NCBI GenBank assembly: GCA_027451805.1
Contig: DAIDIF010000078.1
Span: 1-42,752, forward strand
Reading direction: 5' to 3'
Source: Acidobacteriota bacterium
GTDB taxonomy: Bacteria; Acidobacteriota; Terriglobia; Terriglobales; SCQP01
Length of the DNA stretch: 42,752 nucleotides
Every line of letters starts with the position of its first letter. Position 1 is the stretch's first letter. The notes under the pieces were generated by a model. It saw only the letters and a list, made by a program, of their open reading frames with translations. It ran no database searches and was not told where the DNA came from. Positions 31,807 through 40,334 of the stretch are shown here, piece by piece. The translations under genes were made by a program, and so were the position numbers.

Positions 31807-33009
31807 ATGCCCGCCGCACTGATTATCTTTGCCGCCGCCTACGCCGTGATCGCCTTGGGGCGGCTGCCCGGGCTGCGCGTGGACCGCACCGGAGCGGCGG
31901 TGATCGGGGCGGCGCTGATGCTGGCCTTCGGCGTGCTCACGCCCCCGGCGGCGTACCGCGCCGTGGACGGCAATACGCTGGCGCTGCTGTTCGGTATGAT
32001 GATCGTCACCGCCAACCTGCGGCTGGCCGGCGTCTTCGCCTGGCTGGGAGCCAACGTGGCGCGGCGGGCGCGGCATCCGCTCGGGCTGCTGGCTGGCATC
32101 GTCCTCGTTGCCGGGGTTCTCTCCGCCTTTTTCGTCAATGATGCGGTCTGTGTGGCGCTGACGCCGCTGGTGTTGGAGATTGTCGACGCGCTCGGGCGGG
32201 ACGCGGTGCCGTATCTGCTGGCGCTGGCCATGGCCTCGAACGCGGGCAGCGTGGCCACCATCACCGGCAATCCGCAGAACATGATGATCGCCAGCTTCTC
32301 CGGCATCGGTTACCGCAGCTTTGCGGCGGCGCTGGCGCCGGTGGCGGCGGTCGCGCTGGCGATCGTCTTCGCCGTGATTGCGCTGCTGCACCGGCGGGAG
32401 TTCTTCTCCGGCGCACGGCTGCAGGCGCCGGCTCAGCCGGTACGGGTGGCGAGAGGCCTCGCCTGGAAGGCGGTCACAGTGGCGGTGGGTATCGTGATCG
32501 CGCTCTTCGCCGGCGTGCCCGCGCCGACGGCGGCGCTGCTGGGCGGCGCTGCCTTGCTGCTCACGCGGCGGCTGAAGCCGGAACGCGTCTACCGCGAAGT
32601 GGACTGGCCGTTGCTGGCGATGTTCGCCGGCCTGTTCGTGATCGTGGCGGGGCTGGAGACGACGCGCGCCATGCAGGGGCTGACGGCGGCGGCCGCCGGG
32701 CTGGGGCTGAACTCGACCGGCGTGCTCAGCGCGGTGTCGGCCGGCCTGTCCAACCTGGTGAGCAATGTGCCCGCGGTCTTGCTGTTCAAGCCGCTGGTGC
32801 CCCACCTGGCCCGCCCCCGGCAGGCCTGGTTGGCGCTGGCCATGTCGTCCACCCTGGCCGGCAACCTGACGCCGGTGGGCTCCGTCGCCAACCTGATTGT
32901 CTTGCAGCGGGCGCTGCCCCAGCGCCGGATCGGGTTTTGGGCCTACGTCCGCGTGGGCCTGCTTGTCACCGGGCTGACGCTGGCCGCAGGCGTGCTTCTG
33001 CTTCGGTAG
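31807..33009 (+). CDS. ArsB/CitM/SLC13-type anion transporter
   Basis: The 400-residue membrane protein has about ten hydrophobic segments and the repeated ion-transporter-superfamily motifs: FFVNDAVCVALTPLVLEI, NAGSVATITGNPQNMMIA in the first half and NLVSNVPAVLLFKPLV, LAGNLTPVGSVANLIVL in the second. These are typical of the ArsB/NhaD/DASS group. Substrate could be arsenite, citrate or another carboxylate, or sodium; no arsenic genes (arsC, arsR) are nearby. I use ATG 31807; TTG 31801 is also in frame. No good ribosome site is visible. TAGACT occurs 37 nt upstream. Confidence 0.85.
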   Translation: MPAALIIFAAAYAVIALGRLPGLRVDRTGAAVIGAALMLAFGVLTPPAAYRAVDGNTLALLFGMMIVTANLRLAGVFAWLGANVARRARHPLGLLAGIVLVAGVLSAFFVNDAVCVALTPLVLEIVDALGRDAVPYLLALAMASNAGSVATITGNPQNMMIASFSGIGYRSFAAALAPVAAVALAIVFAVIALLHRREFFSGARLQAPAQPVRVARGLAWKAVTVAVGIVIALFAGVPAPTAALLGGAALLLTRRLKPERVYREVDWPLLAMFAGLFVIVAGLETTRAMQGLTAAAAGLGLNSTGVLSAVSAGLSNLVSNVPAVLLFKPLVPHLARPRQAWLALAMSSTLAGNLTPVGSVANLIVLQRALPQRRIGFWAYVRVGLLVTGLTLAAGVLLLR

Positions 33010-33051
33010 TTCCTTTCCGGGCGCGGCACGGCGACCTTCGGCCGGCGGAGG

Positions 33052-33744
33052 CTACTGCCCCGTGGCTGGCGTGCCGTCGGACCAGTGGCGGGTGGCGACG
33101 ATGAAGACGGCGATCGGCGCGGGGTCAAGCTGGCCGGCCAGGCCGATGGGCGAGCCCGGCAGGTCGGCCCCCATTTCCCCCGGCGCGATAGCCGGAACAT
33201 AGAACATCACGTGCGCCAGGTTGCCGCCGGATTCGGTCAGATCAGAGCCCTTCGCCAGCATGTAGGAAATCGCGTTCGGCTCCAGCCGCGGCAGCCGATG
33301 AGCCGCCATGGCGGTTTGCAGGCCCGCCAGGATGCCCTTCTGCGTGCGGCGGGCCAGCGCGAGCTGGGTGCGTAGCAGAAGGAAAGGCAGTACCGATCGC
33401 GCGGCGGGCGGGTTGAGGCAGTTGGCGCCGCGAATCTTGGGACTCCAGAACTTGGAGGCATGGAAGGGGCTGTCCCACGAGCGCTCGACCAAGCAAACGA
33501 AGCCGTCGGCGCCCGGAGCGGCGGTCACGTAACCGTGCCTCGTCAGCGCCAGCACGGTCGCACGGCTGGAGATGGCAGGCGGAGCGGCGCTGCGCGCCAG
33601 CGCGATTTCGGCGGCGCGGGGCATGAGATAGCGAGCGACCGGCGCCATATGCGGGAACGGCGCGGGCTTCGCCTGGGCCGGAAGCCGAACGGCGAGGAGC
33701 AGGAGTGCGGCCAGGGCCGCCAGGGCGGACGTTTTGGAGTTCAT
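33052..33744 (-). CDS. Secreted protein of unknown function downstream of an ECF42 sigma gene
   Basis: The 230-residue protein has a signal peptide (LAALAALLLLAVRLPAQA). The mature part includes PRAAEIALARSAAPPAIS, VLALTRHGYVTA, FVCLVERSWDSPF, two cysteines (FVCLV, ANCLN) that could form a disulfide, and an alpha-helical middle. I do not recognise a domain with known function; similar proteins are, to my knowledge, conserved hypotheticals. ATG 33744 has TGAGG 7 nt upstream and begins 8 nt after the sigma-gene stop, which supports co-transcription. The ORF start at 33759 would overlap the sigma gene. Confidence 0.75.
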   Translation of the reverse strand: MNSKTSALAALAALLLLAVRLPAQAKPAPFPHMAPVARYLMPRAAEIALARSAAPPAISSRATVLALTRHGYVTAAPGADGFVCLVERSWDSPFHASKFWSPKIRGANCLNPPAARSVLPFLLLRTQLALARRTQKGILAGLQTAMAAHRLPRLEPNAISYMLAKGSDLTESGGNLAHVMFYVPAIAPGEMGADLPGSPIGLAGQLDPAPIAVFIVATRHWSDGTPATGQ

Positions 33745-33752
33745 CAAGGGCC

Positions 33753-35003
33753 TCACCAACCTCGACGCGCCAGCGCACGGCTTTTCGACAGCAAATGATC
33801 GCGAACGGCCGGATCGGGGCTGAGGCTGACGGCCAGGTCGTAGGCGGTGCGGGCTTCATTGCCGCGGCCGAGCTGCTGGAGCACATGGCCGCGCAAGGCC
33901 CAGTAAGGCTGGTAAGAAGCGGCGACCTTCGGGTCCAGCGTATCGAGCTGGGCGAGACCGGCGGCGGGGCCGCTGGCTTCGGCCACGGCGGCGGCGTGGG
34001 CGGTGCAGGCGCCGATGGACGGCGCCAGGCGGACAATCTGTTCGTAGAAGCCGGCGATGGCCGCCCAATCGGTAAGACCGGTGCGGGCGCGCTCGACGTG
34101 GGCCGACTGAATCGCCGCCTCCCATTGAAAGCGTCCCGGGCGACGGCGCGCCGCGGCGCGCGCCAGCAGGCTTTCGGCTTCGGCAATCAGCGGCTGGTCC
34201 CACCGGTGCGCCTCCTGCTGGGAGAGCGGGAGGTAGGCTCCGCCGGCGGAGCGGCGGGCAGGCCGGCGAGCGTGGCAGTAGAGCATGAGGGCGAGCAGGC
34301 CGGCGACTTCGGGCTCGTCGGGCAGCAGTCTCAGCAAGTCGCGGCCGATCCAGATGGCCTCGTCCGCAAGCTTGGGGCCTTGGTCGTTGCCGCCTTGGAG
34401 CGCGTCCCAACCCAATCCAAAGGCGGCGTAGACGGCCTCAAGCACGGCCTCGAGCCGCTGCGGCAGATCCTCGCTTCCGGGAACCTCAAACCGCAGTCCT
34501 TCGTCGCGTATCCTGGCTTTCGCGCGCACCAACCGCTGACCCATCGCCGCCGGGGAGACGAGGAACGCCTGCGCGATGGCGGCAGCGTCGAGGCCGAGCA
34601 CGGTTTGCAGCATCAGCGGGGCGCGCAGCGCGGAATCGATGGCGGGGTGGGTGCATACGAAGAGCAGCTTGAGGCGCTCGTCCGGGAACTCGAAAGCCGC
34701 GGGCGCCGGCGCACTGCCGTGCAGGAGGAGCAGCGCCGGCTCGCTCGCCGCCACCACGCGCTGGTGGCGGACGGCGTCGGTCAGCGCATTGCGCGCCGCG
34801 GTCAGCAGCCAGGCTTCGGGCTGGGCGGGCACGCCGTCGCGCGGCCAGGTGCGGAGCGCGGCCACCAGGGCATCGCTGAGCGCATCCTCGGCGGCGGCCA
34901 GATCGCGGCAGCGGGCGGTCAGATAGGCGAGCAAGCGGCCGTAGGCGGCGCGGGCAACGCGCTCGACCGCGCGGCGGGCCTCGTCCTGGGCATCGGCGTT
35001 CAT
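33753..35003 (-). CDS. ECF sigma factor of the ECF42/SigJ-like type with long C-terminal extension
   Basis: The 416-residue protein has sigma region 2 (YGRLLAYLTARCRDLAAAEDALSDALVAALRTWP) and region 4 (LMLQTVLGLDAAAIAQAFLVSPAAMGQRLVRAKARIR), followed by a large helical extension with TPR-like repeats (DUF6596; LLALMLYCHARRPAR, YLPLSQQEAHRWD, WAAIAGFYEQIVRLAPS). In ECF42 proteins the extension takes over the control function usually held by an anti-sigma factor. None is encoded nearby. The start overlaps the stop of the YCII/DGPF gene by 4 nt, the expected partner of this sigma group. Its regulon probably includes this operon. Confidence 0.9.
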   Translation of the reverse strand: MNADAQDEARRAVERVARAAYGRLLAYLTARCRDLAAAEDALSDALVAALRTWPRDGVPAQPEAWLLTAARNALTDAVRHQRVVAASEPALLLLHGSAPAPAAFEFPDERLKLLFVCTHPAIDSALRAPLMLQTVLGLDAAAIAQAFLVSPAAMGQRLVRAKARIRDEGLRFEVPGSEDLPQRLEAVLEAVYAAFGLGWDALQGGNDQGPKLADEAIWIGRDLLRLLPDEPEVAGLLALMLYCHARRPARRSAGGAYLPLSQQEAHRWDQPLIAEAESLLARAAARRRPGRFQWEAAIQSAHVERARTGLTDWAAIAGFYEQIVRLAPSIGACTAHAAAVAEASGPAAGLAQLDTLDPKVAASYQPYWALRGHVLQQLGRGNEARTAYDLAVSLSPDPAVRDHLLSKSRALARRGW

Positions 35004-35374
35004 TCCCCCCCGGTGATGCCGCGCTTGGCTGCGGGCGCCAGCGGACGGACCTCGACCGCGCCCGCGGCGGCGGCGGGGCAGCGCGCCGCCCAGGCGACGG
35101 CCGCGTCCAGCGACGCCAGCTCAAGGATGGCCACGCCGGCCAACTGCTCCTTGGTATCGGCGTAAGGGCCGTCCTGGACGTGGCGCTTGCCGCCGGTGAT
35201 GCGGACGGTGGCGCCCGTATGCGGCAGATCGAGCGGATCACCGCCGACATGGACGCCGGCCTCGACCATCGCCTGGTAATAGACGCGCCAGGCGGCGCGG
35301 TAAGGGTCGGGATCTTCGTTGGCGCGCGAGGCGAATGCCTCCGGCGTTTCATAGACGAGCATGGCGAAGCGCAT
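35000..35374 (-). CDS. YCII-related (DGPF-type) protein
   Basis: The 124-residue ferredoxin-like protein has RFAMLVYETPEAF at the start and the motif DGPYADTKEQLAG near residue 67, a variant of the DGPF motif. Such proteins are known neighbours of ECF42 sigma factors, and this gene is coupled to one by a 4-nt ATGA overlap. Their biochemical role is unclear; some YCII proteins have hydrolase or lyase activity. A GGGAAG ribosome site lies before ATG 35374. It heads the three-gene minus-strand operon. Confidence 0.9.
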   Translation of the reverse strand: MRFAMLVYETPEAFASRANEDPDPYRAAWRVYYQAMVEAGVHVGGDPLDLPHTGATVRITGGKRHVQDGPYADTKEQLAGVAILELASLDAAVAWAARCPAAAAGAVEVRPLAPAAKRGITGGE

Positions 35375-35466
35375 GGATTCTTCCCTAAGGCAATGCTGCC
35401 GCTAAGGATATGACGAGCGGCGGCGCGACGGTTCGACAGGCCGGGCCGCGTGGCCGCTCGGGTGCG

Positions 35467-36339
35467 CTAAAGGACGACGAAGACAAGTGCCGCCAGGTTG
35501 GCGGCAACAAGAAGCAGTCCGGCACGGCGGAGGCGGCGGGGCGCGGGGGGACGGGCGAGCCAGAAGACGGTCAGGGCGGCAATCGGGGCCAGAGCGAGGG
35601 AATAACGCACCGGCGCCAGGCCGCCGGTCGCGACCCCGAAGGCCACCACCAAGCCGGCAACGGCGAGTTGGGCGGCAGATAACAGGCCGGCGCGTGAACC
35701 GCGCTTGGCGCGGACGATGATCCCGCGCACGGCGAGCATGCCGGCCGTCATGGCGCACGACCACAGCAGCGTCAGCCCGATCGCGGCGACGGGAGGCAGA
35801 CCGCCGGCCAGCGCCACCGGCAGCGAGGCCCAGACCAGCGCCAGTCCGGCGCTGAGCTCGCCCGCCAGGCTGCGCTCGCCGCCCGCCACCGCCAGCAGCG
35901 AAGCGATCGCGCCCAGGGCCATTGCCGGCAAGAACGCTGCCGTCGGGATCAACGGCGCCATCAGAATGGCGGCTGTCGCCGTCGCCATCGCCGCCGGCAA
36001 GAGCAGGCAGATCAGCAACAGCGCGCGCGCGCCGCGGCGCTGCAGTTGCGCTTTGCCGCGGCGGCCGACAAGGATCAGCAGCGGCTCGTGCGCCCAAAAG
36101 GCGAGAAAACACGCAAGCGTCCAGAGGGCGGCGTTCCAGCCGGGCCGCACCAACAGCCAAGCCGCGGCCATCGGAAAACCGAATTGCGCATAGGCGCCAT
36201 GCTCATGCGGCAAAAGCAATCCGATGTGGTGCTTGACCCGGCCTTGGGGGATTGCGCCCACTTTCTGCGCGTTATCACCCAGACTTGCAATGGAAAAAGC
36301 CACAAAACCGTAGTAGGCAGTTCGGTTGCCGAATTGCAT
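35467..36339 (-). CDS. YwiC-like integral membrane protein
   Basis: The 290-residue protein has about eight to ten hydrophobic segments and the family opening LLPHEHGAYAQFGFPMAAAWL, followed by FWAHEPLLILVGRRG. These match the YwiC-like family, whose function is unknown; B. subtilis ywiC lies beside nitrate reductase genes. The start is uncertain: ATG 36339 leaves only 11 bp to the divergent radical SAM start, while GTG 36261 would begin 17 residues before the conserved PHEHG motif and leave space for promoters. The pairing with a radical SAM/SPASM gene hints at a shared redox or maturation pathway. Confidence 0.82.
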   Translation of the reverse strand: MQFGNRTAYYGFVAFSIASLGDNAQKVGAIPQGRVKHHIGLLLPHEHGAYAQFGFPMAAAWLLVRPGWNAALWTLACFLAFWAHEPLLILVGRRGKAQLQRRGARALLLICLLLPAAMATATAAILMAPLIPTAAFLPAMALGAIASLLAVAGGERSLAGELSAGLALVWASLPVALAGGLPPVAAIGLTLLWSCAMTAGMLAVRGIIVRAKRGSRAGLLSAAQLAVAGLVVAFGVATGGLAPVRYSLALAPIAALTVFWLARPPAPRRLRRAGLLLVAANLAALVFVVL

Positions 36340-36350
36340 TGAGAAGAGGC

Positions 36351-37469
36351 ATGAGGCCTTCCGATTCGTTTCAGGCTGCGGCAACAGCGTCCGCCGTACA
36401 TCCGGCGGCTACCGACCTGAGCTTATCGCCCTGGGTGGTGATCTGGGAACTCACCCAGGCGTGCGCGCTGGCCTGCCGACACTGTCGCGCCAGCGCGCAG
36501 GCCTCACGCCATCCCGCCGAGCTCTCGACCGAAGAGGGCCGGCGCCTGCTTGACGACATCGCGGCGCTGCAGCCGGCGGTGCTGGTGCTGACCGGCGGCG
36601 ACCCGCTGGTGCGGCCCGATCTGTTCGAGTTGGCGCAGCACGCGGTGGGGCTGGGGTTGGATGTGGCGCTGACGCCGAGCGGCACGCCGAATCTGAACGC
36701 AGCCGCGATCGGGCGCATCCAGGATGCGGGCATCAACCGCATCGCGATCAGCCTGGATGGCGCCAGCGCCGCCTCGCACGACCGTTTCCGCGGCGTCGAG
36801 GGCTCGTTCGCGATCACGCTGGCGGCGGCGCGCGAGGCCGCGCGGCGCGGACTGCCGGTGCAGGTCAATACCACCGCGAACCAGGGGAACATCGCCGAGA
36901 TGCCGGCGATCCGCGACCTGCTGGACGAGCTCGGCATCGCGATGTGGAGCGTGTTCTTCGTCGTGCCGGTGGGCAGGGCGGCAACGCGCGACATGCTGAA
37001 CGCGGAGCAATCCGAGGAGTTGTTCGATTTTCTCTATGCCACCGGCGCGCGGGGAAAGTATCTGGTGCGCACCACCGAGGCGCCGCACTATCGCCGCTAC
37101 CTGCGCCAGCGCCAGGCGGAGTCGCACCGCGACAGCCCCGCGTTCCGCTGGTCGCGGCGGGCGGCGCCGCGCGGCATCGGCGACGGCGCCGGGTTGGTCT
37201 TCGTCTCCCACACGGGCGAGGTGTTTCCCAGCGGCTTCTTGCCGCTTTCGGCGGGTAACGTCCGCCGGCAGCCGCTGGGCCAGATTTACCGCGAGTCGCC
37301 GATGTTTTGCGCCATCCGCGACCGCGACCGCTTGGGCGGCAAATGCGGGATCTGCGAATTCCGCAAGATCTGCGGCGGCTCGCGCGCCCGCGCCTACGCC
37401 ATGACCGGCGACTACCTGGCCGAAGATCCGGTGTGCGCCTACCAGCCGCGCGGCCTGGCGGTGCAGTAG
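36351..37469 (+). CDS. Radical SAM/SPASM domain protein (NirJ/AhbD-like, TIGR04053-type)
   Basis: The 372-residue protein has the radical SAM cluster motif CALACRHC (CX3CX2C) near residue 41 after VVIWELTQA, the SAM-binding region LTGGDPLVRPDLF, SLDGASAASHDRFRG, and a C-terminal SPASM-type cysteine set (CGICEFRKICGGSRARAYAMTGD, then DPVCAYQP) for an auxiliary iron-sulfur cluster. It resembles heme-modifying NirJ/AhbD enzymes and peptide-maturing SPASM proteins. No heme d1 genes or precursor peptide are seen nearby. ATG 36351 with AGAGG upstream is chosen over the TTG at 36252. Confidence 0.88.
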   Translation: MRPSDSFQAAATASAVHPAATDLSLSPWVVIWELTQACALACRHCRASAQASRHPAELSTEEGRRLLDDIAALQPAVLVLTGGDPLVRPDLFELAQHAVGLGLDVALTPSGTPNLNAAAIGRIQDAGINRIAISLDGASAASHDRFRGVEGSFAITLAAAREAARRGLPVQVNTTANQGNIAEMPAIRDLLDELGIAMWSVFFVVPVGRAATRDMLNAEQSEELFDFLYATGARGKYLVRTTEAPHYRRYLRQRQAESHRDSPAFRWSRRAAPRGIGDGAGLVFVSHTGEVFPSGFLPLSAGNVRRQPLGQIYRESPMFCAIRDRDRLGGKCGICEFRKICGGSRARAYAMTGDYLAEDPVCAYQPRGLAVQ

Positions 37470-37494
37470 CCCTCACCGAGCGCCGGGCGAAGCC

Positions 37495-37584
37495 TGGCGG
37501 AGAGGGAGGGATTCGAACCCCCGGTACCCTTTCGGGTACACACGCTTTCGAGGCGCGCGCCTTCAACCACTCGGCCACCTCTCC
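37495..37584 (-). tRNA. tRNA-Ser (CGA)
   Basis: On the minus strand GGAGAGG pairs with CCTCTCC. The anticodon loop CTCGAAA gives anticodon CGA (serine), and a long variable arm (TGTACCCGAAAGGGTAC) is present as required for class II tRNAs. The T-arm is GGGGGTTCGAATCCCCC. Discriminator G and CCA are encoded (CCA at 37497-37495). It is convergent with the radical SAM gene. Confidence 0.96.
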
Positions 37585-37623
37585 GCAGCGCTGGGCGGGC
37601 CGATGCGGCCTGCCAGAGCTTCT

Positions 37624-37629
37624 ATTGTA
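37624..37629 (-). promoter_or_regulatory. Possible -10 box for tRNA-Ser (TACAAT)
   Basis: TACAAT on the minus strand lies about 40 nt before the mature tRNA, in the short gap after tadA. No clear -35 is visible. Read-through from tadA is an alternative. Confidence 0.25.
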
Positions 37630-37640
37630 ACGGTGGATGG

Positions 37641-38102
37641 CTAGCCGCGGCGGGCGCGGAAGAAGGCCTGCACCACGCCGCCACACTCCTCCGCCAGCAC
37701 GCCGGCGGTGACCTCGAAGCCGTGGTTCAGGGCGGGATGCGCGGCCAGCGAGGGGATCGCCCGCAGCGCCCCGGCCTTGGGCTCGTCGGCGCCGTAGACC
37801 AGCCGCGCGATGCGCGCCTGGATCAGCGCGCCCACGCACATCGCGCAGGGCTCGATCGTGACATAAGCCACGCAGCCGCCGAGGCGGTGGTTGCCCAGCT
37901 TCCAGGCGGCTTCGCGCAGCGCCACCAGCTCGGCATGCGCGGTGGGATCGACGTCGAGGCGGGTGCGGTTGTAGCCGCGGCCGAGCACGTCGCCGTCGGC
38001 CGTGAGCACGATCGCGCCCACCGGAACCTCGCCCGCCAATTCGGCGGCGCGCGCCAAGGCCAGCGCCGCGCGCATCCAATGCTCGTCGTCGAAAGCCTTC
38101 AC
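37641..38102 (-). CDS. tadA: tRNA-specific adenosine deaminase
   Basis: TadA converts adenosine to inosine at the wobble position of tRNA-Arg(ACG). The 153-residue protein has the zinc ligands HAE (near residue 56, with the catalytic Glu) and PCAMC (near 85-89), plus the family start EHWMRAALALARAA and VPVGAIV. Length is normal. Its start overlaps the stop of the NatB-like permease gene by 4 nt, so it may be expressed from the transporter operon. Confidence 0.95.
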   Translation of the reverse strand: MKAFDDEHWMRAALALARAAELAGEVPVGAIVLTADGDVLGRGYNRTRLDVDPTAHAELVALREAAWKLGNHRLGGCVAYVTIEPCAMCVGALIQARIARLVYGADEPKAGALRAIPSLAAHPALNHGFEVTAGVLAEECGGVVQAFFRARRG

Positions 38103-39373
38103 GCGTACTTCAGCCAGCGCAGCAGTTCGGGCAGGGTGGGACGCTTGCCGGTCATGAGGATGCCCACGCGATAGATTTTAGCCGTGATCCGGGTGCAGGC
38201 GAGGAACGTGGCCAGGCAGAGCGCCATGGCCAACAGCACCTGCCACAGCGGCGGATGCGAGACCGCGACGCGGACCACCATCAGGATGGGAGCGAAGAAG
38301 GGGATGAGCGACAGCACCACGCTGAGCGTGCTGCCGGGATTGGCCATCACGAGAAACGCCAGGTAGATGGCGGCGACCAGCACCATGGTCAGCGGCATCT
38401 GGGTCTGCTGCGCCTCCTGGTCGCTCGAGACCATGGCGCCGATCGCGGCATAGATGCTGGCGTAGAGCAGAAAGCCGAGGATGAAGAAAACGAAGAACGA
38501 GATATAGAGCAAAGCGGGGAGATGGGGGACGTAGGCGGAAAGCGTGGCGCCGCCGATCTTCGCCATGGCCAGGCCGTAACCGGCGGCCAGCGCCAGCAGG
38601 GCGGCCCAGACGCCGAGCTGGGCGAGCGCGGTGGCGGCCACGCCGAGGATCTTGCCCATCATGAGCGAAAACGGATCCACGGCGGAGAGCAGGACTTCGG
38701 AGATGCGCGAGGTCTTCTCCTCCACCACGGCGCGCATGACCACCACGCCGTACAGCAACAGCGTCATGTAGAGCGCGCCCACCAGCACCGCCACCACGAT
38801 GGCGCCCCGCCCGTTGTCGGCCTGCTCGCCTCCGAGCCGGCTCACTTTCACCTGATTCAGCTTGAATCCGCCCGCCATGCCGTCGATCTGCGCGGGCGAG
38901 AGTCCCGCCCGCATCATGCGCGCCCGGTTGACCGCCTGGCCGAGGTGCGCCTGCAAGCTTTCGCGCACCGCGACCGCGGCGGTGTTGCGGGCGTGGTAGA
39001 CGGCGGTGCGGGCGGTGACGATGGCGGCGGGGACGACGAGGTAGCCGTCGTAGCGCTTGGCGAGGACCTGCTGGCGCAGCGCCGCCTCGACCGCGGGCAG
39101 CGTGGCCGGCGTGGCGGCGACGCGGTGCAGGACGAATTCGGGCTGGCCGTTATCGAGCCTGGCGCCCAGCGCCTGGGCCAGCGGCGCGTAGAATCCGGGC
39201 GCGAGGTTGACGACGGCGATGTTACTCGAGACGTTCTGGCTTGCCTGCACGATCTTGTACTCCATGAACAGGAAGCCGGCGGCGATGAGTGGGATGCCGA
39301 TGGTGAAGAAGAGAAAGCCGCGGGTGCGCACGCGGGTCAGCAGCTCGCGCTTGATGATGACCAGGATCTTCAT
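38099..39373 (-). CDS. NatB-like ABC-2 type transporter permease
   Basis: The 424-residue permease has an N-terminal membrane segment after ELLTRVRTRGFLFFTIGIPLIAAGF, a large extracytoplasmic loop (about 45-205), and five to six C-terminal hydrophobic segments, with VVEEKTSRISEVLLSAVDPFSLMMGKILGV between them. This topology is that of NatB, the sodium exporter permease, and related ABC-2 exporters. The substrate is not known. It overlaps the ATPase gene stop by 4 nt, and tadA follows. Confidence 0.9.
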   Translation of the reverse strand: MKILVIIKRELLTRVRTRGFLFFTIGIPLIAAGFLFMEYKIVQASQNVSSNIAVVNLAPGFYAPLAQALGARLDNGQPEFVLHRVAATPATLPAVEAALRQQVLAKRYDGYLVVPAAIVTARTAVYHARNTAAVAVRESLQAHLGQAVNRARMMRAGLSPAQIDGMAGGFKLNQVKVSRLGGEQADNGRGAIVVAVLVGALYMTLLLYGVVVMRAVVEEKTSRISEVLLSAVDPFSLMMGKILGVAATALAQLGVWAALLALAAGYGLAMAKIGGATLSAYVPHLPALLYISFFVFFILGFLLYASIYAAIGAMVSSDQEAQQTQMPLTMVLVAAIYLAFLVMANPGSTLSVVLSLIPFFAPILMVVRVAVSHPPLWQVLLAMALCLATFLACTRITAKIYRVGILMTGKRPTLPELLRWLKYA

Positions 39374-40326
39374 CCGTTGGCGGCTCCGGCGCCGGCGCCC
39401 GGCGGGGTGACGGAAGCGGCGCCGACGGTTTCAAGAAAGATCTGGTTCAGCGTGGGCTCGAGCTGCTCGCAACCGGTGAGCTCGAGCTGCGGCGCCAGAA
39501 AACGGACAATCGCGGCCACGCCGGCGCCCGACTGGGCTTCGGGGGAGAGTTTGAGTTCGGCCGCATTGCCGAAGTCGTCCACGCCGAGCACGCCGGGCGC
39601 CTGGCGCAGCAGCGCCGCCTCGCCGCGATAGCTCACCCGCAGGGTGGATTTGCCGGCCGCGGCGCGGACATCCGCGAGCTTGCCGTCGAGCACCTTGCGC
39701 CCGCGGTGAATGAGGCAGACGTAATCGCAGAGGCGCTCGGCCTCCTCCATGCGGTGCGTGGAGAAGAGAATGGTCTTGCCCTGGGCGCGCAGGTCCAGCA
39801 GGATGTCCTTCAACTGGTTGGCGTTGACCGGATCGAGACCGCTGGAAAACTCGTCCAGGATCAGGATGGGCGGATCGGCAATGACGGCGGCGATGAACTG
39901 GATCTTCTGCTGCATGCCCTTGGAGAGGTCGTTGACTTTCTTGTCCGCCCAGGCGCCCAGCTCGACCCTTTCCAACCAGCGCCGCACGCGCCCCTTCGCC
40001 TCAGACGCCGGAACCCGCTTGAGTTCGGCCAGAAACTCGAGCATCTCGCCGACCTTCATCTTTTGGTAGAGCCCGCGTTCCTCGGGCAGATAGCCGATCA
40101 GGTCCTTGGTGTCGGCTCCGGCCGCCCGCCCCTGGATGCGGATGCTGCCGGCGTCGGGCATGAGGATGTTGACGATCATGCGAATGGTCGTCGTCTTGCC
40201 GCTGCCGTTGGGCCCGAGGAAGCCGCAGACCGCGCCTTCGGGCACCGTAAGCGAGAGCGCATCCACGGCGCGCACCTCGCCGTAAGACTTGGAAATCGCG
40301 TCGCAGGCGATGGCCGCGCCAGCCAT
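39370..40326 (-). CDS. NatA-like ABC transporter ATP-binding protein
   Basis: The 318-residue ATPase has Walker A GPNGSGKTTT near residue 40, signature LSKGMQQKIQF near 135, Walker B ILILDEFSSGLDP and the His of STHRMEEAE. A C-terminal extension (DUF4162-like, with TLNQIFLETVG) is typical of NatA and multidrug ABC-2 ATPases. It pairs with the permease gene downstream (ATGA overlap). The start ATG 40326 has no Shine-Dalgarno; TAGAAT lies 8 nt upstream and shares its first three bases with the stop of the preceding gene. Confidence 0.93.
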   Translation of the reverse strand: MAGAAIACDAISKSYGEVRAVDALSLTVPEGAVCGFLGPNGSGKTTTIRMIVNILMPDAGSIRIQGRAAGADTKDLIGYLPEERGLYQKMKVGEMLEFLAELKRVPASEAKGRVRRWLERVELGAWADKKVNDLSKGMQQKIQFIAAVIADPPILILDEFSSGLDPVNANQLKDILLDLRAQGKTILFSTHRMEEAERLCDYVCLIHRGRKVLDGKLADVRAAAGKSTLRVSYRGEAALLRQAPGVLGVDDFGNAAELKLSPEAQSGAGVAAIVRFLAPQLELTGCEQLEPTLNQIFLETVGAASVTPPGAGAGAANG

Positions 40327-40334
40327 AAGGCAGT

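Noticed and set aside
36252-36350. Longer radical SAM start at TTG 36252
   Set aside because: The added residues (Arg/Gln-rich) have no family match, and the ATG at 36351 has AGAGG upstream.
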